Assembly: GCF_042677145.1 (NCBI RefSeq)
Contig: NZ_JBHTIT010000001.1
Coordinates: forward strand, 2,232,001-2,296,000
Reading direction: 5' to 3'
From: Perlucidibaca wandonensis
Lineage (GTDB): Bacteria; Pseudomonadota; Gammaproteobacteria; Pseudomonadales; Moraxellaceae
Length of the DNA stretch: 64,000 bases
Shown here one piece after another: positions 24,980-32,376 of the stretch. Within the stretch, counting starts at the first letter, position 1. Each line of letters begins with the position of its first letter. The position numbers were made by a program, and so were the translations under genes. The notes under the pieces were generated by a model. That model made no database searches. It saw only the letters and a list, made by a program, of their open reading frames with translations, and was not told the origin of the DNA.

Positions 24980-26929
24980 ATGACTATGTGGTCATTTATA
25001 TCGCGCTGGAGAGCTAAAAAATCCAACGCGATGCATCAGGAAGCGCTTAATGCGGCAATTATTCGTGGCTCAACTGCCGTGGCGATTATTGCTACTCGTC
25101 TAGATGGCATTATTTCGCTTTTTAATAGTGGCGCAGAGGCAATGCTTGGCTATCGTGCTGATGAGCTTGTGGGCATAAAGACACCCGCCATCCTTCATGA
25201 TGCTAATGAGGTTAGTGATCACGGACGTGCTTTAGAGTGCACATTTGGTGAGGCTGTTAGCGGGTTTGAAGTTTTTGTTCGAGCAGCGCGAATTCATGGT
25301 CATGAAACGCGTGCATGGACATACATAAAAAAAGATGGGACCCGCATACGCGTAAGCTTAACGATTACCGCACTGCATGATACGAAAGGCCGTATCAATG
25401 GTTATATGGCAATAGCGAATGATATTTCGGAGTACTCGGCACTGCAGAGACAGCTCTCTATCAGCCAGCTCAGTTTTCTTAATGCCTTTGCCACTGCAGC
25501 ACATGGCATGGCCATAGTCTCACCTCATGGCACATGGCTAGAGGTGAATATCTCGCTTTGCGAAATATTGGGCTATAGCCACGATGACTTATTGAAAACT
25601 GATTTTCAGCACATTACACACCCGCATGACTTGGGTGCTGACCTAGAGTTAGTGCAGCAGTGTCTATCGGGTGTGATCTCATCCTATCAGTTAGAGAAGC
25701 GCTATATTCATAGCGATGGCTCTACGGTATATGCCTTGCTAAGTGTGTCTTTAGTGCGTGATGACGAACAAGAGCCGCTATATTTTATTTCGCATATTCA
25801 GGACTTTAGCTCGCGCCATGCAGCTCAGCAGCGCCTGCTCGAGCGAGAGCACCAATTGCAAACCGTTGTCGATACAGTGGTAGACGCGATTATCACGATT
25901 AATGCCGAAGGCAAGATTGAAAGCTTTAATCATGCAGCAGAAGAGCTCTTTGGCTATCTTGAGCATGAAGTACAGAATCAGTCACTTAAGCTTTTACTGC
26001 CTCAGAGTGCCTCACTGCCTCGCCAAGCATTGTTTATGCGCTCTGACCGCACAGGTTCGCTATTGCCACTGCCTGAGATCGAGGGCCGTCGCGCCGATGG
26101 CAGTCATTTCTGGATGGAAGTGCAAATAGCAAAGCTTTCTAACTTGGTTGAATCCAGGCAGGTCGTGGTGGTGCGCGACATTACTGAGCGCCGCCGTGTT
26201 GAGCGAATGAAAGAAGAGTTTATTTCTACAGTCAGCCATGAGCTACGCACACCACTGACTGCCATTGTCGGCTCTTTAGATATGGTTGTAACGGGTGTGC
26301 TGGGCGAGTTGAATGCCGATCAAGAAAAGCTACTAACCATTGCCCAGCGAAATAGTCAGCGCTTGAGCTATCTCATTAATGACTTGCTGGACATGGATAA
26401 GTTGGTCTCGGGCAGTATCGAGATGGAAATTGAGGCGCATGAGCTGGCACCTATTGTGACCGAGAGCATCAGCTTAAACTCGAGCTATGCGTCGCAGTTC
26501 GGTGTGAACTATCAATATAGCGGTAGCTGCTCCGATGAAGTCATGGTTGATAGTGCGCGCTTGCAACAGGTACTGGCTAATTTCCTTTCGAATGCTGCCA
26601 AGTTCTCGCCTGAAAACTCGATGGTCGATGTTGTCGTGAGTGATTGCGGGCCGTATGCACGCATTTCAGTAATGGACAGAGGTGTCGGTATTCCAGAGGC
26701 GAAGTGGTTTCAGCTATTTGCTAAGTTTTCCCAGCTCGATTCTTCAGATACGCGTCAGCGTAGTGGGACAGGCTTAGGCTTGGCCATTACCAAGGCGCTT
26801 GCCGAAAGCATGCAGGCACGAGTTGGCTATGAGCCACGAAAGCCCAACGGGTCGGTATTTTACATTGAGCTTTTAAAGAAGACACCTGCGCCAATGGTCA
26901 ATGATCTCAGCACGCCCATGATTGCATAA
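24980..26929 (+). CDS. PAS-domain sensor histidine kinase
   Basis: This 649-residue protein has three PAS domains (about residues 25-150, 155-285 and 295-410), with PAC-type ends (GYMAIANDISEY, YFISHIQDFSS, VVVRDITERR). A HisKA dimerisation domain with the phosphorylated His in TVSHELRTPL and a HATPase_c domain (N box LANFLSNAAKFSP, G boxes MDRGVGIP and GTGLGLAI) follow. There is no transmembrane segment, so it is a cytosolic sensor. It lacks a receiver domain. The next two genes supply a receiver and an Hpt domain. An in-frame ATG at 24986 is an alternative start. Confidence 0.92.
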   Translation: MTMWSFISRWRAKKSNAMHQEALNAAIIRGSTAVAIIATRLDGIISLFNSGAEAMLGYRADELVGIKTPAILHDANEVSDHGRALECTFGEAVSGFEVFVRAARIHGHETRAWTYIKKDGTRIRVSLTITALHDTKGRINGYMAIANDISEYSALQRQLSISQLSFLNAFATAAHGMAIVSPHGTWLEVNISLCEILGYSHDDLLKTDFQHITHPHDLGADLELVQQCLSGVISSYQLEKRYIHSDGSTVYALLSVSLVRDDEQEPLYFISHIQDFSSRHAAQQRLLEREHQLQTVVDTVVDAIITINAEGKIESFNHAAEELFGYLEHEVQNQSLKLLLPQSASLPRQALFMRSDRTGSLLPLPEIEGRRADGSHFWMEVQIAKLSNLVESRQVVVVRDITERRRVERMKEEFISTVSHELRTPLTAIVGSLDMVVTGVLGELNADQEKLLTIAQRNSQRLSYLINDLLDMDKLVSGSIEMEIEAHELAPIVTESISLNSSYASQFGVNYQYSGSCSDEVMVDSARLQQVLANFLSNAAKFSPENSMVDVVVSDCGPYARISVMDRGVGIPEAKWFQLFAKFSQLDSSDTRQRSGTGLGLAITKALAESMQARVGYEPRKPNGSVFYIELLKKTPAPMVNDLSTPMIA

Positions 26930-26993
26930 TAATAATCACCAATATCTTTTTAGGTACAGGTAGGGCAAATAGCAGAATTTAATGAGGTTAGGC

Positions 26994-27389
26994 ATGTCGC
27001 TACAGCAAGTTTTACTGGTCGATGATGAGCCTGATATCCGCGCACTGGTTAGTTTGATTTTGCAGCGGTTGGGTGGTTTTACTGTGTGTGCTGCATCATC
27101 TGGCCAAGAGGCGTTAGCCTTGCTGCGCGATGGTTATTTGCCCGATATTATCTTGCTTGATGTGATGATGCCGGGCATGGATGGTGTGCAAACGCTTGCC
27201 GAAATGCGAGCAATGCCGACCATAGAAAAGCTAGCAATCTGCTTTCTGACTGCAAAAATACAGCCAGCAGATATCGCGCAATGGCGCGCGCTTGGCGTCG
27301 ATGAAGTGCTTACAAAACCGTTCATACCCGCTAAGCTTGTAGATCAAGTACGGAGCTGCTGGGAAAATGTCAAACGAGATCGACCTTGA
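26994..27389 (+). CDS. Single-domain response regulator (receiver only)
   Basis: This 131-residue CheY-like receiver shows the acidic pair in LLVDDEPD, the phospho-acceptor Asp in ILLDVMMPGMDG, the Thr in FLTAK and the Lys in LTKPF. There is no output domain, so it is an intermediate in a phosphorelay or acts by protein binding. The ATG at 26994 follows GAGG; the in-frame ATG at 26982 lacks such an element. Its end overlaps the start of the Hpt gene by 23 bp. Confidence 0.92.
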   Translation: MSLQQVLLVDDEPDIRALVSLILQRLGGFTVCAASSGQEALALLRDGYLPDIILLDVMMPGMDGVQTLAEMRAMPTIEKLAICFLTAKIQPADIAQWRALGVDEVLTKPFIPAKLVDQVRSCWENVKRDRP

Positions 27390-27699
27390 AAATGACGAGG
27401 AATGGCTGGCTCTAGTTGCCGGCTTCCGTACACATTTTTGGCAGACTCGTGTCCCTGAGTTGCTTACCGCGTGGGCCGAGGCCCGCGAATTACCACAAGC
27501 TTCGTGGCCCGCTGATCTCAAACGCAGCATTCATGGTATCGCCGGCTCTGCGGGGCTCATTGGTTACGACAGCCTAGGCTCTGAGGCGCGTAAAGTCGAT
27601 CGTATGTGGGATGTCAGCACCTTAAGCTCCGAAGAACTGATGCAGGGGATTGAGCATCTAGTTGAATGCATTGTCAAAGTTGCTGGCGAGCAAGACTAA
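27367..27699 (+). CDS. Hpt domain phosphotransfer protein
   Basis: The 110-residue helical protein carries the Hpt motif SIHGIAGSAGLIGY (HxLKGSA-type), whose His accepts a phosphoryl group from a receiver. It overlaps the receiver gene by 23 bp, so kinase, receiver and Hpt are produced together. The final output regulator of this relay is not in the window. The sequence is otherwise plain. Confidence 0.88.
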   Translation: MSNEIDLENDEEWLALVAGFRTHFWQTRVPELLTAWAEARELPQASWPADLKRSIHGIAGSAGLIGYDSLGSEARKVDRMWDVSTLSSEELMQGIEHLVECIVKVAGEQD

Positions 27700-27808
27700 G
27701 CCGCCTCCGTTTTAATACGTTTATATCAACCTTTTGTTGGTTTACATCGCCCAGCCATAGTGAAAACTGCTAAGTTCTGCCTGATAGAAAAATCACGAGG
27801 GCGGCACG

Positions 27809-29407
27809 ATGTTTGACTATGTCATTGTTGGTGGTGGTTCAGGCGGCTGCGCGCTCGCGGGCCGATTAAGCGAAGATCCAGCGATAACTGTGTGCCTGCT
27901 AGAGGCCGGCGATGGTGGTACGGGCACTTTAGTGGAAGTGCCAGCGGCAACAGTGGCTATTCTGCCAACAAAAATCAAAAACTACGCCTTCGAGACAGTG
28001 CCTCAGTCTGGGCTTAATGGCCGCAAGGGCTATCAGCCGCGTGGAAAAACCTTGGGTGGCTCGTCGGCGATTAATGCCATGGCTTATATCCGCGGCCATC
28101 GCGACGATTACGACCAGTGGGCAGCCATGGGTAATGTTGGCTGGAGCTATGATGACGTGCTGCCGTACTTCCGCCTTAGCGAAAACAACGAGCGTATTCA
28201 CGATGCGTTTCATGGCAATAATGGGCCGCTGTCTGTCTGCGACTTACGCACCGACAACCCAATTCATGCGCGCTATAAAAAAGCCACTGAGCAGGCCGGC
28301 TTTAAGTGGAACGATGACTTTAATGGTGCCGACCAAGAGGGCATTGGCCTTTACCAAGTCACGCAAAAGGATGGCCAGCGTTGTAGTGCGGCGCAGGCCT
28401 ATGTTTTACCAGTGATGGCGCAACGGCCAAATCTTACCGTAGAGATCAAAGCTCAGGCACTGAAGCTCGAGTTTGATGGCAAGCGTGCCGTCGCCGTGGA
28501 GATTATGCAAAACGGTAAGCGCCGCGTGATTCGTGCAAATAAAGAAATAATTTTAGCAGCAGGTGCTTTTCAAACTCCGCAATTACTCATGCTCTCGGGT
28601 GTTGGCCCGGCTGCTGAACTGCAGAAGCATGGCATTCCTGTCTTGAAAGACTTGCCTGGCGTTGGGCAAAACTTACATGACCATCCAGACTTTATTTTTG
28701 GTTATAAAACCAAAAGCTTAGATGCCTTGGGGCTGTCGCTGAAAGGCAGTTTTCGCATGTTGAAAGAGATTCGGCGCTACCGAAATGAGCGTCGTGGTGC
28801 TATGACATCGAACTTTGCCGAAGGTGGGGGCTTCTTAAAAATCAGCCCTCATAGCCCTCAGCCCGATGTCCAGCTGCACTTTGTTGTCGCCTTGGTCGAT
28901 GATCATGCGCGCAAATTTCACGCTGGCCACGGCTTCTCTTGCCACGTCTGTTTATTGCGCCCGAAAAGTCGCGGCAGTGTGACCTTGGCCAGTGCAAATC
29001 CGCTCGATGCACCACTCATTGATCCGGCATTTCTCCAAGATCCGGATGATGTGGAGAAGCTGGTAGAGGGCTATAAACTCACGAAAAAACTTATGGATGC
29101 TCCGGCGCTCGCCGAGCTATTTAGCAAAGACATGTTCACCGCCGATGTGAAAACCGACGATGATATTCGCCAAATTTTGCGCGAGCGTTCTGACACTGTT
29201 TATCACCCCGTGGGCAGTTGCAAAATGGGCCTCGATGATATGGCTGTGGTCGACCCCGAGCTGCGCGTGCATGGCATGCAAGGTTTGCGCATTGTCGATG
29301 CCTCGGTGATACCCAGCATCATTGGTGGTAATACCAATGCACCTACCATGATGATTGCCGAAAAAGCCTACGACTTAATCACCGGCCATTCGCGAGTAAA
29401 GGCATGA
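27809..29407 (+). CDS. GMC family FAD-dependent alcohol oxidoreductase
   Basis: The 532-residue protein has the FAD-binding YVIVGGGSGGCALAGRL near its start, the GMC signature 1 region RGKTLGGSSAINAMAYIRGH, signature 2 GAFQTPQLLMLSGVGP and the active-site TVYHPVGSCKMG. It resembles the choline dehydrogenase/AlkJ group that oxidises alcohols to aldehydes or ketones. GAGGG precedes the ATG. The stop overlaps the start of the monooxygenase gene (ATGA), which suggests sequential steps on one compound. Confidence 0.92.
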   Translation: MFDYVIVGGGSGGCALAGRLSEDPAITVCLLEAGDGGTGTLVEVPAATVAILPTKIKNYAFETVPQSGLNGRKGYQPRGKTLGGSSAINAMAYIRGHRDDYDQWAAMGNVGWSYDDVLPYFRLSENNERIHDAFHGNNGPLSVCDLRTDNPIHARYKKATEQAGFKWNDDFNGADQEGIGLYQVTQKDGQRCSAAQAYVLPVMAQRPNLTVEIKAQALKLEFDGKRAVAVEIMQNGKRRVIRANKEIILAAGAFQTPQLLMLSGVGPAAELQKHGIPVLKDLPGVGQNLHDHPDFIFGYKTKSLDALGLSLKGSFRMLKEIRRYRNERRGAMTSNFAEGGGFLKISPHSPQPDVQLHFVVALVDDHARKFHAGHGFSCHVCLLRPKSRGSVTLASANPLDAPLIDPAFLQDPDDVEKLVEGYKLTKKLMDAPALAELFSKDMFTADVKTDDDIRQILRERSDTVYHPVGSCKMGLDDMAVVDPELRVHGMQGLRIVDASVIPSIIGGNTNAPTMMIAEKAYDLITGHSRVKA

Positions 29408-30858
29408 GTAAGATCCACGAAGTTGTAATTGTCGGCGCAGGTTTTGGTGGCTTGGGCATGGCCATCGCGCTGAAAAAACAAGGTGTCGATGACATCGTTA
29501 TTTTAGAAAAAGCCGCTGATGTGGGCGGCGTATGGCGCGACAACACCTACCCTGGCGCGGCTTGCGATGTGCCTTCGCACCTCTATTCATTTTCGTTTGA
29601 GCCGAACCCGAACTGGTCGCATGTGTTTGCACGCCAGCCCGAGATTTACGCTTACTTGCGCCATTGTGCCGATAAGTACGACCTGCGCCGGCATCTGCGT
29701 TGCGAGGTAGAAGTGGCGGCAATGCGCTTTGATGACGCCAGCAGCATTTGGCATATCACGTTGGCTAGTGGCGAGGCGCTGCAAGCACGCATGGTGGTCA
29801 ATGCGACAGGCCAGCTCAGCCGACCCATTTATCCCAAGCTCAAAGGCATCGAAGCGTTTAAAGGTGAGTCCTTTCACTCAGCGCATTGGCGTCATGACCT
29901 TGATCTCACTGGTAAGCGCGTGGCGGTCATCGGCACCGGCGCATCGGCGATTCAGTTTGTGCCGGCGATTGCTCCTAGCGTGGCCAAGCTGAGTGTGTTT
30001 CAGCGCTCACCTGCCTATATGATGGCGCGGCCCGATCGGCCGTATAGCGGCGTGGAGAAGTGGGTTTTTAAGCGCGCGCCAAAAACTATGTCGCTGTACC
30101 GCGGCGGTATTTATTTGAAGTATGAGTCGCGAGCTTTGGCTTTCACACGCATGAAAAGCCTGCTTAAGGTTGCGGTTGGTTTGCCATTTAAGTCGTTGCT
30201 GAAAAAGCAGGTGCCCGATCTTTTATTACGCGAAAAACTAACGCCAGACTACGCCATCGGCTGCAAACGTATTTTGCTCTCCAGCGACTACTTAGCAACG
30301 ATGAGCCGAGATAACGTAAATTTAATCACCACGGCGGTGAGTCAGATCACGGCTGCCGGTGTTGAAACTAGCGACGGCAATGTGCATCCCGCTGATGTGC
30401 TGATTTATGGCACTGGTTTTGCCGCCACCGACTTTCTCGCGCCAATGAAAGTAAGCGGCAGAGCTGGCTTAGATTTAAAAGATGTTTGGCAGCAGGGTGC
30501 AAAAGCTTATCTCGGCATGTCGGTGCCGGGCTTCCCTAACTTCTTCATGCTTTATGGTCCCAATACCAACCTTGGCCATAACTCCATCGTCTACATGTTA
30601 GAAAGCCAGATCGCACATATCATGACCTGTCGCGCCCGCTTGGTGCAGGAGAATGGCCGCTGCATTGAAGTCAATGAAGGCCGCTATGAGAATTTCACCA
30701 GTGCTGTGCAAGTGCGCCTAGCCAATAGCGTTTGGGCCGGCTGCCGTAGTTGGTATATCGATGATAATGGCCACAATAGCGCCAGTTGGCCGGGCTTTAC
30801 GCTGAGCTATCGCTGGCTCACGCGCAATCCGCCACGCGACGCTTATCGGGTCAGTTAA
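29404..30858 (+). CDS. Baeyer-Villiger-type flavin monooxygenase
   Basis: The 484-residue protein has two Rossmann motifs, one at VIVGAGFGGLGMAIAL (FAD) and one at VAVIGTGASAIQFVPAI (NADPH). Between them lies FKGESFHSAHW, the Baeyer-Villiger fingerprint FxGxxxHxxxW (the following residue is Arg, not Pro or Asp). Such enzymes insert oxygen next to a ketone to make esters or lactones. It is coupled to the GMC oxidoreductase upstream and followed after 11 bp by a PaaI-like thioesterase gene. Substrate unknown. Confidence 0.88.
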   Translation: MSKIHEVVIVGAGFGGLGMAIALKKQGVDDIVILEKAADVGGVWRDNTYPGAACDVPSHLYSFSFEPNPNWSHVFARQPEIYAYLRHCADKYDLRRHLRCEVEVAAMRFDDASSIWHITLASGEALQARMVVNATGQLSRPIYPKLKGIEAFKGESFHSAHWRHDLDLTGKRVAVIGTGASAIQFVPAIAPSVAKLSVFQRSPAYMMARPDRPYSGVEKWVFKRAPKTMSLYRGGIYLKYESRALAFTRMKSLLKVAVGLPFKSLLKKQVPDLLLREKLTPDYAIGCKRILLSSDYLATMSRDNVNLITTAVSQITAAGVETSDGNVHPADVLIYGTGFAATDFLAPMKVSGRAGLDLKDVWQQGAKAYLGMSVPGFPNFFMLYGPNTNLGHNSIVYMLESQIAHIMTCRARLVQENGRCIEVNEGRYENFTSAVQVRLANSVWAGCRSWYIDDNGHNSASWPGFTLSYRWLTRNPPRDAYRVS

Positions 30859-30869
30859 GAGATGTTTTT

Positions 30870-31361
30870 ATGATTACGGCATTACAAGATCTCGCCGCAC
30901 CCCATGGCGTTTGCTATGGCTGCGGTGGTAGCAACCCCAATGGCCTGCACCTAAAAAGCCGTTGGCATGAAGACGGTGTGCATATCGTCGCTGAGCATCT
31001 GCCCGATGAGAAATACTGTGGCTGGCCAGACTTAGTCTATGGCGGCCTAATCGCCATGCTCATCGACTGCCACTCAAACTGGACCGCGATGGCCTATCAC
31101 TACCGCGAGGAAGGCCGAGAGCCATCGAGCCTGCCGCGCATAGACTGCGTTACGGGCTATTTAGGCATCAAGTACATCAAGCCAACGCCAATGGGTGTGT
31201 CGCTTACATTGCGCGCCAAAGTTGAGGGTGAGCTTGGTCGCAAAACTCGGGTGGTCTGTGAGGTTTATGCTGGCGATGTGCTCACCGCCATTGGCGACTC
31301 TACTTTTGTGCGTGTCTCGACCGAGCAGTTATCAGCTCAGGCGCATGGTCGCGAAGACTAG
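30870..31361 (+). CDS. PaaI-type hotdog-fold thioesterase
   Basis: The 163-residue protein has a CYGCGGSNPNGLHL entry motif and the hotdog helix VYGGLIAMLIDCHSNWTA, which place it in the PaaI/4HBT thioesterase family. The ATG at 30870 is preceded by AAGAGA and sits 11 bp after the monooxygenase stop; a longer in-frame start would lie inside that gene. It probably hydrolyses an acyl-CoA produced downstream of the GMC/BVMO steps, by inference from the operon. Confidence 0.82.
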   Translation: MITALQDLAAPHGVCYGCGGSNPNGLHLKSRWHEDGVHIVAEHLPDEKYCGWPDLVYGGLIAMLIDCHSNWTAMAYHYREEGREPSSLPRIDCVTGYLGIKYIKPTPMGVSLTLRAKVEGELGRKTRVVCEVYAGDVLTAIGDSTFVRVSTEQLSAQAHGRED

Positions 31362-31381
31362 GCATATGGGTCTGCCGGCAC

Positions 31382-31825
31382 TCAAGCCGGCTTGGGAGCT
31401 TCTGGCATGACCAGGCTCAGGGCCGGCCGTCGCTCAAACACCATGGCATCTTTTGGGATGATTACTTCTGGCAACTTCTGACTCACCCAAACATGCGCCT
31501 GAGGTTCGAATTTGAAGGGCATTTCCAACAGCTTGCCATTCACCGCAACAATGCCTTGCAGTGCCTCTATCTCAGCGAAAATAAAGTCGCCACAGCTTTT
31601 GCAGCGATGGTTATGTCTTGGCTTGCCCGACCCGCCAACCCCTGTTTCCACTAACGACTCGCCACGAATAGCCTCTGGCTCGGCCGCAAAAAATGCCCCA
31701 GACAAATACGCCTCGCCAGTAATTTTCCGGCAGTCATTGCAATGGCAAACCAGCTGAAAGCGCGGAGCCTGCGAAAACTGTAAGGTGAGTTGATTGCAGC
31801 TACAACTAGCGTGAAAAGTGGTCAT
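31382..31825 (-). CDS. GFA family zinc protein
   Basis: This 147-residue member of the GFA family (glutathione-dependent formaldehyde-activating enzyme/CENP-V fold) carries zinc-binding cysteines: CSCNQL, CHCNDCRK and CKSCGD. The family name does not establish formaldehyde chemistry for most members. It converges on the thioesterase gene with 20 bp between stops. The ssrA terminator and gene lie just upstream on the same strand. Confidence 0.85.
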   Translation of the reverse strand: MTTFHASCSCNQLTLQFSQAPRFQLVCHCNDCRKITGEAYLSGAFFAAEPEAIRGESLVETGVGGSGKPRHNHRCKSCGDFIFAEIEALQGIVAVNGKLLEMPFKFEPQAHVWVSQKLPEVIIPKDAMVFERRPALSLVMPEAPKPA

Positions 31826-31864
31826 GACTGCATTTCCTTAGTGCGGCAAAAGATTTTCGGGCAT

Positions 31865-31895
31865 AAAAAAGCCAGCTCGATTGCTCTAACTGGCT
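31865..31895 (-). terminator. Terminator after ssrA
   Basis: On the minus strand an AGCCAG stem pairs with CTGGCT, followed by six T residues, about 20 bp past the CCA end of tmRNA. This is a typical rho-independent terminator. Confidence 0.85.
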
Positions 31896-31915
31896 GATTT
31901 AATTGCTGCTTTGTT

Positions 31916-32269
31916 TGGTGGAGATGGCGGGGATCGAACCCGCGTCCGTCAGCACTCTACCCTCGGATCTACATGCTTAGTCTTCTCAATTGTTTTAACT
32001 CAGCGCGGCCCGAGAGACAGGGTGCGGCAAGCGATCCACTGGGTTTTAGCATCATGACGCGCGGCAAGTCATGTAGCGATCCGATATTTTTTGCGCTGAC
32101 CGCCCCCGCATATCGGCATGCAAGCTTGGTCATAAGCCGGATTTAAGCGGCTAGTGCGTAGTTTTCGTCGTTTGCGACTATTTGTTTGAGAAGTTGATTT
32201 AGGAGAGGCAACTCACTCTCCGCATGCACCTGCGGGCTTCATAACCAACGTCGAAGCCATGTCATCCCC
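31916..32269 (-). ncRNA. ssrA: Transfer-messenger RNA (tmRNA), 354 nt
   Basis: The 3' end reads GGGTTCGATCCCCGCC ATCTCCACCA, the T arm and acceptor of tmRNA with encoded CCA. The 5' end GGGGATGACATGGCTTCGACG pairs with it (seven base pairs, one G-U). The tag reading frame at 32143-32175 encodes ANDENYALAA followed by TAA, the same tag as in Escherichia coli, with the resume codon GCA. It rescues stalled ribosomes together with SmpB (36525-36989). A sigma-70-like promoter precedes it and a terminator follows. Confidence 0.97.
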
Positions 32270-32280
32270 AGAGCGCAGTT

Positions 32281-32309
32281 AGCATACTACGAGTAAGTTG
32301 AACTGTCTT
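32281..32309 (-). promoter_or_regulatory. Sigma-70-like promoter of ssrA
   Basis: Read on the minus strand, AAGACA (-35, four of six) and TATGCT (-10) are separated by 17 bp, and the mature tmRNA 5' end lies 11 bp downstream. Spacing and position fit an ordinary promoter. Confidence 0.6.
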
Positions 32310-32376
32310 TACTTGCGCGCTGCTAAAGGCTGAATTACTGTCGGTAGTTACATAATAATAACAAATGAGGCTGATC

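Noticed and set aside
31382..31825. Formaldehyde detoxification role for the GFA protein
   Set aside because: The family name is historical and most members lack proven formaldehyde activity; no formaldehyde dehydrogenase is adjacent.
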